NCBI GenBank assembly: GCA_963756185.1
Contig: CAVWMS010000005.1
Coordinates: 124,001-188,000 of the forward strand
Source of the DNA: DATAXI01 sp963756185
GTDB lineage: Bacteria > Verrucomicrobiota > Verrucomicrobiia > Chthoniobacterales > Chthoniobacteraceae
DNA: 64,000 nt
Direction: 5' to 3'
Part shown: one piece after another, positions 18,201-26,716 of the stretch
How positions within the stretch are numbered: the first letter of the stretch is position 1
How the letters are laid out: each line of letters opens with the position of its first letter
Translations under genes and position numbers: made by a program
Notes under the pieces: generated by a model
The model's database searches: none
The model's input: the letters and a program-made list of their open reading frames with translations, nothing else
Told to the model about the DNA's origin: nothing

Positions 18201-18806
18201 AATGCCGAAGTGCCCCGAACTGGTAACGGTGCCACCTGACAAAATGATATTGGTGCATAAGACAAGGGTCACTGCCTTGTCCGCTTCGCCCAGCGCGTAT
18301 TGGGACTCGTTGTTGACCGAGGTGGAAAGATTACCATTGCCGGTGATCTCGCCCGGCCCTTCGATTCCTATGTTGTTCAGGTTCTTGCCCACGACCAGCG
18401 AATCGTTGAAGTAAGTATGCCCAAAGTCCTGGTACGAAGTCCATGGGCTGTCGCCGGGATAATACTCCCGCGTGTCATAGCCGCCCGTGGCGCCCAGGAT
18501 GACCGCTCCGCCGGCAAGATAGAGAATCACGTTGCTCTGCAGTTGAACGGTCTCCGAGAGATAGTTGCCAGGCGGAATATAAACCAACCCCGGCCCGGAA
18601 CCGCTCGCCGTGGCCGAGCCGCTGACGGCGGCAATCGCGTTATTGATCGCGCCGCTGTCGATGGTCGACCCGTTTCCCGTCGCGCCGTAAGTCATGACAT
18701 TGGCCGAGCAGGAAAGGATCGGCGGAGTGCTCTGGGCGCGGCAGGCCAGCGCAAATAGAAAGCAGAGCGCAAAGAATGGGAGCCCGCTCCTGGCTGGTGT
18801 TGTCAT
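15243..18806 (-). CDS. Giant secreted polygalacturonase-like beta-helix protein, tandem paralogue
   Basis: The 1187-residue protein has the same architecture as its neighbour. It has a signal peptide, then a GH28-like beta-helix with RDAFDL and GSDDAMCLKS. Three CHB_HEX_C-like repeats follow (TDDSTPTETHG, TDGSTPSHTNG, TNGSTPTETNG), with a CBM6-like block (GASEVEQSDGTIGNWEALEA), an Ig-like block and the terminal DPAGDGLSNLEKFVLNLNP segment. The two align along almost their whole length without large gaps, so they arose by tandem duplication. The GHG motif is also absent. A 161-bp gap separates the genes. Likely extracellular polysaccharide degradation; exact substrate unknown. Confidence 0.82.
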   Translation of the reverse strand: MTTPARSGLPFFALCFLFALACRAQSTPPILSCSANVMTYGATGNGSTIDSGAINNAIAAVSGSATASGSGPGLVYIPPGNYLSETVQLQSNVILYLAGGAVILGATGGYDTREYYPGDSPWTSYQDFGHTYFNDSLVVGKNLNNIGIEGPGEITGNGNLSTSVNNESQYALGEADKAVTLVLCTNIILSGGTVTSSGHFGILAQGCTNLYMNDYHIMSSSSRDAFDLIQSSHCYIYNSVIQGSDDAMCLKSDYALGYTQACSDIRVDHCWILSTGNNATQFGSETTGNFTDVMFTNLYLTEAGKAGIGITSNDGSVIDGVTYCGITETNCAAPIFMKLSDRGSAPGDPPAGGIKNISILDVTSTNSWDGGEHYSSTIFGYPSVSGSPSIPIQNVVVDNVLVSNTGGAPISSGTAYAPENPTAENPANGWTPADTSGTYPAFGWWMRHVNGVSFIGSNVFPQFSGTIPGWPTVVPGWTGTNCQAWWNSPDGRPAVKDDNDGQNLLLNGLTAAVNTGGANPSPYDIGYFSVTGYDQTNCTSATTSGSSLRISSSNSTTSSIVFPPTFNPVTGNYSSFQSVTLSCQTPGVTIRYTTDDSTPTETHGTIYTSPIEVSSNLAIRAIAYKSGMSDSAVNTSIYALTSVAPNPSFTPTSGTYPGSQTFNITSLATLTTSGTIRYTTDGSTPSHTNGTVYFNPITLSSGTTIIQAIAYGPGLVDSAVTSATFDILVSAGAPVFNPPGGSYSSGQSVAMTSTSPGVSINYTTNGSTPTETNGTLYTGPLVVNANTTLEAIAFGNGFVDSAVSSTTYTINNSYDYAAINLSATTQGASEVEQSDGTIGNWEALEATGTGQWIQYTIPGLPPGTYDFQMEWKGNTDRGILQETFDGTLLSGSSYEIDGGSATYSRSNTLNQYSSTDTYWITDYGSLTATGTGNHIIEQIVVGSSSNGYLLSAAQFYFIPYTPGISSIANQSIDMNASTGAIPFTISAGSGGSVNSLTLSATSSVPGLIPAGGITFSGTGASQTVTVTPAANVSGTALVTVTVSNGALIADSSFDVTVTPTALQSWRLQYFGTALNSGNAADTADPAGDGLSNLEKFVLNLNPTMPQIASFATAIQGSNFTLTYTRSDVAASLVTVQCQWAANPGGPWSSSGITEQILSDNGTTQTVQDSVPMNGAARLFFQLQITDP

Positions 18807-18891
18807 GGGGATGCGCGGGCGACCGATCGTCCTGGGTGCGATTTGGGCGGTGAACCCTGCGTAGAAACAGCCGTAACACGTGCAAACGGCC

Positions 18892-18930
18892 TGTCAAGTT
18901 AGCCACAGGGCTAATACCCGGCATACGTAT
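18892..18930 (-). promoter_or_regulatory. Putative promoter/operator of the second beta-helix gene
   Basis: The ATACGTAT palindrome (18923-18930) and TTGACA (minus strand, 18897-18892) repeat the arrangement upstream of the neighbouring paralogue, with the palindrome about 8 nt closer. An inverted repeat TTAGCC/GGCTAA (18899-18904 and 18909-18914) lies between them. The -10 box is weak. Shared elements suggest common regulation of both secreted enzymes. Confidence 0.4.
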
Positions 18931-18991
18931 GATGACGGAGCGCGACTCGCCGAGACTTATATTCCAGGCGCCGGCAGACGGTTTATTTAAC

Positions 18992-20791
18992 CTAAACCTC
19001 GACCGCCTCCGCGACAGGCGCGGGATCGACCCATTTGCCATGCTCACGGATCAAGTCCTTGAGCCGCTCGACCGCCTCGGCCTCGGGAATGTTGAATTTC
19101 ACCGGCGTCCGCCCGACGTACAGGTTCACTTTGCCCGGCGCGCCCCCGACATAACCAAAATCGGCATCCGCCATCTCTCCCGGACCATTGACGATGCAAC
19201 CCATGATCGCGATTTTGACCCCCTTGAGGTGCACGGTGGCGGCCTTGATGCGGGCCGTGGTGCTCTGGAGGTCAAAGAGCGTGCGCCCGCACGATGGGCA
19301 GGCCACGTAGTCGGTCTTGAAAATGCGCGAGCCCGCGGCCTGGAGAACATTGTAGGAAAGCCGCAGCGCCTGGCCCGGCGCGGACTCGCCCTGCACGAGG
19401 ATGGCGTCGCCAATGCCGTCGCAAAGCAGCGAACCGATATTCGTCGCCGCATGGAGCAGCGCGGCAAGAAAATCCCCCGAGGCCGCCCCCGGAACGAGCA
19501 CGTCCTTGAGCAAAATGGGATGCCGCGGATCGACCCGCGCCGCCAGCAGCCGGTAGGCGGCAATGACCGGCAGATCGAGTCCATCGGGCAGCGTGACCAG
19601 CCTTGAATCCGGCGCGCCGTTGAGCGCGGCGACGGCCTGGTCGTCGCGCGGATCGATTTGGTGGATGCCGGCATCGCCCGCGATGAACTCCGGCTTGTAA
19701 TCGCCCATGCGGGCGACCTTGTGCGCGACCTTCTCGAACTGCTCCTGCCGGGTGGCCACCCGGATCAAATCCTCGCCTCCGAGGCTGACCCGCTCGCCCG
19801 GCTCCGCCACGGAGTCGAACGAAAGCGTCTCCGATACGCGGCGGGCGTAGGAGAATGGATCGAACGAGAGCGGCGCATCCGAATCGATGCCGCCAATGGA
19901 AGCCCCGTCCACGTTGAACGGCGCCGCCAGCGCGCGCGCCACCGGAATCTCATGCACGCTATCCTCGGTGAGCGAGACGCGGATGGTATCGCCGATCCCG
20001 TCATGGAGCAGCGAGCCGATGCCGATGGCGCTCTTGATGCGCCCATCCTCGCCATCGCCCGCCTCGGTCACGCCGAGATGGATCGGATAATTCCAATCCG
20101 GTCCCAATTCCCGCAGCCGCGCGACCAGCAGCCGGTAGGCATTGATCATCACCTTGGGATTGCTCGCCTTCATCGAGAAGACAAACGCGTGGTAATCCAT
20201 CTCCCGGGCGATGCGGGCAAATTCGAGCGCGCTCTCGACCATCCCCAGCGGCGTGTCGCCGTAGCGGTTCATGATGCGGTCGGAGAGCGAGCCGTGGTTG
20301 GTCCCGATGCGCATCGCCACGCCGCGCGCCTTGCACAGCGCCACCAGCGGCGCGAACCGCTCCCGGATGCGCTCGAGCTCGGCGAGGTATTGCTCGTCGG
20401 TGTACTCGACGATCTTGAATTTCTTCGAGTCGGCGTAATTGCCCGGATTGATGCGCACCTTCTCGACCCAGCGGGCCGCCTCGAGGGCCGCCTCCGGCTT
20501 AAAATGGATGTCCGCCACGATGGGGACGTCGCACCCCTCGCCGCGGAGGCGCCGGACGATCTGCTCGAGGTTGGCCGCGTCCCTTACCGTGGGCGCGGTG
20601 ATGCGCACGATCTCGCAGCCCACCGCCACGAGCGCCAGCGTCTGGCTCACGCACGCCTCCGTGTCCATGGTATCGCACGTCAGCATGGACTGGAGCCGGA
20701 TGGGATTGCTCCCGCCGACGCCCACCGGGCCGATCTTCACCTCACGGGTGGGCCGGCGCTGCCAGGCATAAGGGCTGTCGCAATAAGTCAT
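18992..20791 (-). CDS. ispG: 4-hydroxy-3-methylbut-2-enyl-diphosphate synthase, long form
   Basis: IspG (GcpE) reduces methylerythritol cyclodiphosphate to HMBPP, the penultimate step of the MEP isoprenoid pathway, using a [4Fe-4S] cluster. The 599-residue protein begins with a TIM barrel (IRLQSMLTCDTMDTEACV, IVADIHFKP, RINPGN). It carries the cluster ligands C498 and C501 (CPSCGRTLFD) and C532 with E539 (GCIVNGPGE). At 599 residues it is the long type, with an inserted domain between barrel and cluster domain, as in Chlamydiota, Bacteroidota and Verrucomicrobiota. Its start overlaps the rseP stop by 4 bp (ATGA), making it the last gene of cdsA-dxr-rseP-ispG. Confidence 0.96.
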   Translation of the reverse strand: MTYCDSPYAWQRRPTREVKIGPVGVGGSNPIRLQSMLTCDTMDTEACVSQTLALVAVGCEIVRITAPTVRDAANLEQIVRRLRGEGCDVPIVADIHFKPEAALEAARWVEKVRINPGNYADSKKFKIVEYTDEQYLAELERIRERFAPLVALCKARGVAMRIGTNHGSLSDRIMNRYGDTPLGMVESALEFARIAREMDYHAFVFSMKASNPKVMINAYRLLVARLRELGPDWNYPIHLGVTEAGDGEDGRIKSAIGIGSLLHDGIGDTIRVSLTEDSVHEIPVARALAAPFNVDGASIGGIDSDAPLSFDPFSYARRVSETLSFDSVAEPGERVSLGGEDLIRVATRQEQFEKVAHKVARMGDYKPEFIAGDAGIHQIDPRDDQAVAALNGAPDSRLVTLPDGLDLPVIAAYRLLAARVDPRHPILLKDVLVPGAASGDFLAALLHAATNIGSLLCDGIGDAILVQGESAPGQALRLSYNVLQAAGSRIFKTDYVACPSCGRTLFDLQSTTARIKAATVHLKGVKIAIMGCIVNGPGEMADADFGYVGGAPGKVNLYVGRTPVKFNIPEAEAVERLKDLIREHGKWVDPAPVAEAVEV

Positions 20792-22455
20792 CGTTGCGTT
20801 TGGGCAGGCGTGGCGTCGCTCTTCTGCTCGAACCGGAGCTGGTCCGGCTTCGGGCCGAAGTAATCCTGCACATCAAAGAACGTGATGTAGAGCATAAAAC
20901 CGATGATGACCACCGCGCACCCCGTGGTGAGCGTCTGGAGCACGCGGACATCGACCGGCCGGCGGCGGATCGCCTCGACCAGCGCCAGCATGATGTGGCC
21001 GCCGTCGAGCACCGGGATGGGCAGGAGGTTGAGCAGCGCCAGGTTTACGTTCAGCACCACGCTGAACCAGAGCGCCAGCCGCCAGCCTTCGCGGCTCTGG
21101 AAGAACATATAGTAAATCCGCAGCATCATCGCCGGGCCGCCCATGTGCTGAAGCTTCACGTCGCTCTTGGGTGAGGCGACGGCGCCGATGGTGTTCACGA
21201 TGGTCATCATGCCGAGCCGGATCTGCTCGACCGGACTGGGATGAAGCACCTGAAACTTGCCGTAGGCATCCTGGATGACGCCAAATTCCCCATCGTCCCA
21301 TACCAGCCCGATGCGCGCTATATGATCGTCCTCCGGAATCAGCGGCGTGATGGTCACCTTGCACACCGCCCCCTTGTCGTCCTGCACGGTGAAAACGACG
21401 GGCTTGTTGCCGTGGGCGCGGATGTACTCCGTGGCGGCGATGCTGTCCAAAACCGGTTTGCCATCGAGCGCCACGATGACGTCGCCCGCGTTCAATCCAC
21501 CGGCGGAGGCCGGGCTGTCCTTCTCCACGTCGCCCACGCGGGCGCCGGAGGGGCTGAAGGGCAGCTTCACGTCGCGGCCCTCCCGGTCGACATCGAGCGT
21601 GTAAGAGCCGGACGGATGATTGGCTACGTACTCGGCAACGGCCTCGAGCGTGTAGGCCGGGTAGCCGTCGATGCCGGTAATGAGGTCGTTGGGCTTGAGG
21701 CCCGCCTTCCCGGCTGCGCTGCCGGGCATGACATCGGCCACCATGGCCTGCTGGGCCGGCAGGATGCCGATCTCCCGAAGCGCCTTGCGTTCCCACGCCT
21801 TGGTCGGCTCGATCTCGGGTTTCGGGTAAAGGGTGAGCGTCTGAGGCGCGCCGTTGACCACCCGTTGGACGGTCACGGGAACGGTATCCCCTTCGCTGCG
21901 GATGATGCCCCAGGTGATGCTGTCCGATCCCATGCCGCTGAAGCGCTGCACCGGATGGCCATCCACAGAAAGGATCTTGTCGCCGGTCTTCAACCCGGCC
22001 TCGGCCGCGGGAGAATCGGGCTCGACGTAGCCGATGGTCGTGGTGGCCTCGGACTCGGTGACCGGCCGGCCCACGATCCAGACCAGCACCGCCAGCACTA
22101 CGGCCAGCAGGAACGAAAAGAGCGGCCCGGCAAAGGCAACGATGATCTTGCTGAGCGCCGAGACCGGGGGAAGCGACTCGCGGGGTGTTTCCGTGCCCCC
22201 TTCGACGAATTCCATGGGCGCCATCTGAGGCAGGGCGACGAAGCCGCCCGCGGGAATCGAGCCCAGGGAATACTCAACGCCGTTGATTTTCTTCTTCCAG
22301 AGCGGTTTGCCGAACCAGATGCCGAATTTTTCGATCACCATCCCGCGCCATTTTCCGGCGAGGAAATGCCCCAGCTCGTGCACGATGATCATCAGGTTGA
22401 AAACAGCGAGCACCTCGAGGACGACCAGGGGATATTCAAGAATATGCAGGAACAT
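20788..22455 (-). CDS. rseP: Site-2 intramembrane metalloprotease RseP family, with multiple PDZ domains
   Basis: The 555-residue membrane protease has the zinc site HELGH at residues 26-30 in the first membrane helix and the distal zinc ligand region LLPIPVLDGGH near the C-terminus. Between them are about three PDZ-like blocks, seen as GLKTGDKILSVDG, GLKPNDLITGIDG and GLNAGDVIVALDG. E. coli RseP has two and is about 100 residues shorter. RseP proteases cleave anti-sigma factors and signal-peptide remnants in the inner membrane. It lies between dxr (74-bp gap) and ispG (4-bp overlap), the usual bacterial gene order. Confidence 0.93.
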   Translation of the reverse strand: MFLHILEYPLVVLEVLAVFNLMIIVHELGHFLAGKWRGMVIEKFGIWFGKPLWKKKINGVEYSLGSIPAGGFVALPQMAPMEFVEGGTETPRESLPPVSALSKIIVAFAGPLFSFLLAVVLAVLVWIVGRPVTESEATTTIGYVEPDSPAAEAGLKTGDKILSVDGHPVQRFSGMGSDSITWGIIRSEGDTVPVTVQRVVNGAPQTLTLYPKPEIEPTKAWERKALREIGILPAQQAMVADVMPGSAAGKAGLKPNDLITGIDGYPAYTLEAVAEYVANHPSGSYTLDVDREGRDVKLPFSPSGARVGDVEKDSPASAGGLNAGDVIVALDGKPVLDSIAATEYIRAHGNKPVVFTVQDDKGAVCKVTITPLIPEDDHIARIGLVWDDGEFGVIQDAYGKFQVLHPSPVEQIRLGMMTIVNTIGAVASPKSDVKLQHMGGPAMMLRIYYMFFQSREGWRLALWFSVVLNVNLALLNLLPIPVLDGGHIMLALVEAIRRRPVDVRVLQTLTTGCAVVIIGFMLYITFFDVQDYFGPKPDQLRFEQKSDATPAQTQR

Positions 22456-22529
22456 GGGATGGAAATGCTGAGAACAGGACTGGCCGGAGGCCGGAAGCGT
22501 TCAAAAAAACAGGACGGGAATGCCGCGGG

Positions 22530-23681
22530 TCATGGATGAGTGGACACGAAGCCCTCAGCCGCGGCCCGGGCTTCGCAATCTGCCCCAAGTATATCATCGA
22601 GCCCCGGTTCCGCAACGACGGCATGCCGGCCCATGACATGGGCCACCGTCTCCCAGATGCGGGGGAATGGAATCCGTGATTGGAGAAAGGCGGCGACGGC
22701 AACCTCATTGGCGGCATTGAGTACGGCAGGAAGCGTGCCTCCGCGCTCGCCCGCCTCGCGGGCCAGCTCGAGCGCCGGGAAGTCCGCCCGGCGCGGCTCC
22801 TCGAAATCGAGCCGGGAGAGCTGGGCGAAATCGAGCGGGCGCAGGGAATTGGGGACCCGCTCCGGCCAGGTGACGGCATACTGGATGGGGAAGCACATGT
22901 CCGAATGCGAGAGCTGGGCCAGCACCGAGCCATCCACGAATTCGACCATCGAATGGATGATGCTCTGCGGGTGGACGATGACGTCGACGCGGCCCATCTC
23001 GACATCGAAGAGCCAGCGCGCCTCGATCATCTCGAGGCCCTTGTTGAAGAGTGTCGCGGAATCGATGGTGATCTTTTCCCCCATGTTCCACGTCGGATGC
23101 CGCAGCGCCTGTTCCCGGGTGACGTTCCGCAATTCGGCCGCCGGCAGCTTGCGGAAGGGGCCGCCGCTGGCCGTGAGGATGAGGCGGCGCACCTGGGCCG
23201 AGCCGCGCCCCTCGAGGCATTGGAAGATGGCGTTGTGCTCGCTGTCGACCGGCAGCACCTTCACCCCCTTGCGCCGGGCCGCTTCCATGACGGCCTCGCC
23301 GGCCATGACGAGGATTTCCTTGCTGGCGACGGCGATGTCCTTGCCGGCCTCGATGGCCGCCAGCGCCGGCTTCAGGCCGCCGGTGCCGACGATGGCGATG
23401 AGCACCAGGTCCGCCTCCGGCAGCGTGGCCAGCTCGACGAGGCCCCCCTCGCCGCGAAATTGCACCCGCGCGGCGAGGTCGGGGGGAATGGCCGTGTTTG
23501 GGCAGGTGGTGCAGACCGCCGCGCGTGGAAATTGCGAGGCCAGTTCGGCCAGCTTCGGGAGGTTGCGATTGCCGGACATGCCGACGATCTCCATGCGGTC
23601 CGGGATGTCGTGCGCGACCTTCGCGGCGCTCTGGCCGATGGAACCGGTGGCTCCCAGGACGACGACGCGGCGCTTTTTCAT
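22530..23681 (-). CDS. dxr: 1-deoxy-D-xylulose 5-phosphate reductoisomerase
   Basis: Dxr converts DXP to MEP with NADPH and a divalent metal, the committed step of the MEP pathway. The 383-residue protein starts MKKRRVVVLGATGSIGQS (Rossmann motif). It contains PVDSEHNAIFQCL with metal and substrate residues, LTASGGPF, and NMGEKITIDSATLFNKGLE, all conserved in Dxr. ATG 23681 overlaps the cdsA stop by 4 bp (ATGA), supporting this start and operon membership with cdsA, rseP and ispG. Confidence 0.96.
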   Translation of the reverse strand: MKKRRVVVLGATGSIGQSAAKVAHDIPDRMEIVGMSGNRNLPKLAELASQFPRAAVCTTCPNTAIPPDLAARVQFRGEGGLVELATLPEADLVLIAIVGTGGLKPALAAIEAGKDIAVASKEILVMAGEAVMEAARRKGVKVLPVDSEHNAIFQCLEGRGSAQVRRLILTASGGPFRKLPAAELRNVTREQALRHPTWNMGEKITIDSATLFNKGLEMIEARWLFDVEMGRVDVIVHPQSIIHSMVEFVDGSVLAQLSHSDMCFPIQYAVTWPERVPNSLRPLDFAQLSRLDFEEPRRADFPALELAREAGERGGTLPAVLNAANEVAVAAFLQSRIPFPRIWETVAHVMGRHAVVAEPGLDDILGADCEARAAAEGFVSTHP

Positions 23682-24568
23682 TGGCTGATCCCCACGCCCA
23701 GCACGAGCCGGGAATAAAAGAAGAGAAGCGGCGCGGTGAAGAGCAGGCTGTCGATGAGATCGAGCACACCGCCGATCCCCGGCAGCATGTTGCCCGAGTC
23801 CTTCGTATCGGTGCTCCGTTTGATGATGGATTCCGCCAGGTCGCCGATGATGGCGGCGAACCCGAGCAGCACGCCCAGGATGCCGGCGTGCAACGGGGTG
23901 AGCGCCGAGAGCCTGCTGCCTGCCAGGAAAAGCGTCCCGTAGCTGCCCACGACCGCGAACGCGATGGCGCCAAAAAATCCCTCCCACGTTTTCTTGGGCG
24001 AGATGTGCGGGATGAGCAGGTGTTTGCCGCAAATGCTGCCGACCACGTATGCGCCCATATCGGAGAACTTGGTCACGACGATGCAGTAGAGCACATAATA
24101 CTGGCCGGTGAAATGATTGCCGCTGTGCGGGAAGAGATAGACCAGCTTTGTGATGAAATTAAAGAGCCAGACGACGTAAAGGAAGCCGAAGATCGTGTAG
24201 GCCATGGTCTCGAGCGGGCGCGTGTCGCGGGTGCGCTCGAACATCTGGCGGGCAAAGACCACGAGCAAAAAGAAGAGGATGACGGCGACCTCGAAGTCAT
24301 AGGAATGGGCCAGGCCGATCTTGGAATAATAGAGGAAGCTGCCGGAAATGAAGACCACGCCGCAGATCAGCCCGAGCACCTTGAAATTGGGCAGGTGCTT
24401 ATGGTCGAGCATCCGGTAAAACTCCCAGAGGCCGAGCAGCGCGATGGTGCCTACGAGCAGGAAAAAGCCGACCTCGAACCCGGCAAAGATGATCCAGAGC
24501 GCGACCGCCCAGAGAAGCACCGAACTGAAAAGACGGCGAATGAATACCAAGCGGGCGGAGGAGGTCAT
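23678..24568 (-). CDS. cdsA: Phosphatidate cytidylyltransferase
   Basis: CdsA makes CDP-diacylglycerol from phosphatidate and CTP at the inner membrane, feeding phospholipid synthesis. The 296-residue multi-pass protein carries the family signature near its end, SIIKRSTDTKDSGNMLPGIG followed by GVLDLIDSLL (about residues 247-276). It also has KKTWEGFFGA in a preceding loop. It is the first recognisable gene of the cdsA-dxr-rseP-ispG cluster. uppS, usually upstream, is missing here; a TPR glycosyltransferase gene lies 90 bp upstream on the same strand. Confidence 0.95.
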   Translation of the reverse strand: MTSSARLVFIRRLFSSVLLWAVALWIIFAGFEVGFFLLVGTIALLGLWEFYRMLDHKHLPNFKVLGLICGVVFISGSFLYYSKIGLAHSYDFEVAVILFFLLVVFARQMFERTRDTRPLETMAYTIFGFLYVVWLFNFITKLVYLFPHSGNHFTGQYYVLYCIVVTKFSDMGAYVVGSICGKHLLIPHISPKKTWEGFFGAIAFAVVGSYGTLFLAGSRLSALTPLHAGILGVLLGFAAIIGDLAESIIKRSTDTKDSGNMLPGIGGVLDLIDSLLFTAPLLFFYSRLVLGVGISQ

Positions 24569-24658
24569 GAGCGGCCGGACGGCGGCAGAATGGAAAAACC
24601 GCCAGTGCGTGGCAAGCGCGCGGTTTTCGACCAGCGGCGATTCGCAAGGCCAGCAGAC

Positions 24659-26716
24659 TCAATGAGTCAGAGATACCTGCTGGAGCAGCGCCGCTTCGCG
24701 CGAGGCGGCGAGGGCGTCGTCGGGCTGGTGAAGCTTGTAGAGGATCGCGGCCAGGGTGGTGTATTGGGCGGGATTGGCGGGACCGCGGGAGATGGCGGTG
24801 GACTCGGCCTCGAGGGCTTCGGGCAATTGGCCGGCCATGACGTCGGCCTTCGCGGCGGCTTCGAATGGGGCGGGGCTGTGAATGTCGAGCGTCGCGGCGT
24901 CGCGGCAATCGGCCTGGGCGGCGGCGAAATCGCCGGCGGCCAAGTGGAGGCGGGCCAGCATCAGGCGCGCGTCGAGATGCCACCAGTTACGATTCGCGAA
25001 ATCGGCCACGGAAGCCAGCGCGGCGGCGGGCCCCTTGGTGGCCTGGAGAATCTCGGCGCGGTACTGGACGAGGTCCCAGACATCCGGGTAGCGGGCAACG
25101 GCGTCGTCGAGGATCGCCAGCGCGGCGTCGGGCTGGTGGGCGTTGTAGCGGATGGAGGAGAGATCGAGCGCCGCGTGCCAGCTTTGCGGCGTGGTGGCGG
25201 CGAGCGTGGCCGCGCCCTTTGCGCTAAAGGAGAGATAATGTTCGGCCTCGGCGTTGCGGCCCTGTTTGAGAAGATTCATCCCCAGCTCGATGCGGGCGGG
25301 CGGATAATCGGGGTATTTGGCCAATGCGTCGCGCAGAATGGACTCGGCCTCCTTGATGTTGCCCTTGGCGGCGACGGCGTCGGCCAGGTTGAGGCTGACC
25401 CGCTCGCCGAATCCGCCGGCGGCGATGGTCTGGCGGAAGAAAGTTTCCGGGTCGGACCAATCAGCCGCGCGATAAGCGGTGCGCACGCCCAGGGCGACAA
25501 CGGCGAGCGCGAGCCCGGCGGCGATCCAGCGATGCCAGCGCATGGGCACGGCGCAGACGAAACCGGCCAGCATCACGAGGAAGCCGGCGCTGGCCATGTA
25601 AATCCAATGTTCGGCGACTTGCGCGTTGAGCGGGAAAAGATTCGAAATGGGCAAAAATCCGAGGATGAACCAGGCGACACCGAAGATGCGAATCTTGCGC
25701 CCGGGCAGCGGGCTCGAGCAGGCGAAGACAAAGCCGGCCAGCGTGACGAGGCCGATGAGCGAGAGATACTCGGCGCGCAGGTTTCGCTGCCACGCGGCGA
25801 GGCTTTCGTAATCGGGCGCGTTCCAGACCGTGCGCTCCATGTGGAGATTGCCGGGATAAAAGATGAGGCTCGCGTAATCGCCCAGCGCGCGGAACATGAG
25901 GATGACACGGTCGGCCATGGGGGGATAGACGACGCCTTCGCGCACGGGGCGGGTGCCAGGCAGATGGCGCAGCCAGATGTAAATGGCGAAGACCGCGAGC
26001 AGCGAACCGACGGCGGCCAGCTTGGCGCGGAGCGGGCGTTCCCTTTCAAACCCGAAGAGATAAACGGCGAAGAGGGCGATCCAGATCATGGCGATCTCCT
26101 TCGAGCACAACGCGGCCAGCATGCAGAGCGAGGCCGCGGTGAGCGCCACGCCATGCCGCCAGCCGTTGTGTTCGTCCAGGTAGAGCAACCAGCCGGCGAG
26201 CGCGAACATCATGGCGATGGAATCGGCGCGGCCGGCGACATAGGCGACCGCGGCATTGTGGATGGGATGCACGGCCCAGAGCAGGCCGACGAAAAGCGCG
26301 GCGAAATCGACAAAGTGGGGCGAGGCGGTTTCGGGCCGCAAGGCGCGCAGGCAGCGGCGAACGACCAGGAAGAGCAGGAAGGCGCTGGCGGCGTGGAAGA
26401 GAATGTTCGAGAGATGATAGCCGAAGGGGTCCTTGTTCCAGATGGCGTAATCGACGATGTACGAGAGGTTCTGGACGGGGCGGTAATAGAGGGAAAATGA
26501 GTCGAGGAAGAGCCAGTGGCGGAAAACCTCGAGAACAAAGCGGGGGCTCTTGAAGAAGGGATTGGAGCCGACGAGGTAAAGGTCGTCCCAGAGGAATTTG
26601 CCGTGGAGCACCGGGGCGTAAGCCAGGATGCAGGCAACAAGGATGAGCCCCCCTCCCAGCAGGGGGCCGGCAAGGGGCGAAGAACGAAGGACGGACTTCT
26701 TGGGCTGACACGTCAC
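24659..26716 (-). CDS. Multi-pass membrane glycosyltransferase-like protein with C-terminal TPR repeats
   Basis: The product, about 685 residues from GTG 26716, has roughly ten membrane helices and then TPR repeats (about the last 270 residues). The first luminal loop carries FLWDDLYLVGSNPFF. The block AVHPIHNAAVAYVAGRAD resembles the TMTC/PMT-type protein O-mannosyltransferase region HP-H-EAV--I-GRA. It is therefore probably a GT-C enzyme using a lipid-linked sugar, with TPRs for protein binding. The start is uncertain: the frame continues upstream through a dispersed repeat (26674-27043) whose translation is low-complexity, so GTG 26716 is a best guess. Three relatives occur in the window. 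Confidence 0.75.
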   Translation of the reverse strand: MTCQPKKSVLRSSPLAGPLLGGGLILVACILAYAPVLHGKFLWDDLYLVGSNPFFKSPRFVLEVFRHWLFLDSFSLYYRPVQNLSYIVDYAIWNKDPFGYHLSNILFHAASAFLLFLVVRRCLRALRPETASPHFVDFAALFVGLLWAVHPIHNAAVAYVAGRADSIAMMFALAGWLLYLDEHNGWRHGVALTAASLCMLAALCSKEIAMIWIALFAVYLFGFERERPLRAKLAAVGSLLAVFAIYIWLRHLPGTRPVREGVVYPPMADRVILMFRALGDYASLIFYPGNLHMERTVWNAPDYESLAAWQRNLRAEYLSLIGLVTLAGFVFACSSPLPGRKIRIFGVAWFILGFLPISNLFPLNAQVAEHWIYMASAGFLVMLAGFVCAVPMRWHRWIAAGLALAVVALGVRTAYRAADWSDPETFFRQTIAAGGFGERVSLNLADAVAAKGNIKEAESILRDALAKYPDYPPARIELGMNLLKQGRNAEAEHYLSFSAKGAATLAATTPQSWHAALDLSSIRYNAHQPDAALAILDDAVARYPDVWDLVQYRAEILQATKGPAAALASVADFANRNWWHLDARLMLARLHLAAGDFAAAQADCRDAATLDIHSPAPFEAAAKADVMAGQLPEALEAESTAISRGPANPAQYTTLAAILYKLHQPDDALAASREAALLQQVSLTH

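Noticed and set aside
24399..24983. Possible uppS upstream of cdsA, expected from common gene order
   Set aside because: The frames there are Arg/Pro-rich shadows with no undecaprenyl diphosphate synthase motifs. The TPR gene occupies the region.
23498..26500. A 1000-codon open frame on the plus strand across dxr, cdsA and the TPR gene
   Set aside because: It is antisense to three genes with strong family motifs. Its translation is rich in Gly, Glu, Asp and Arg with no recognisable domain, as expected from high-GC antisense frames.
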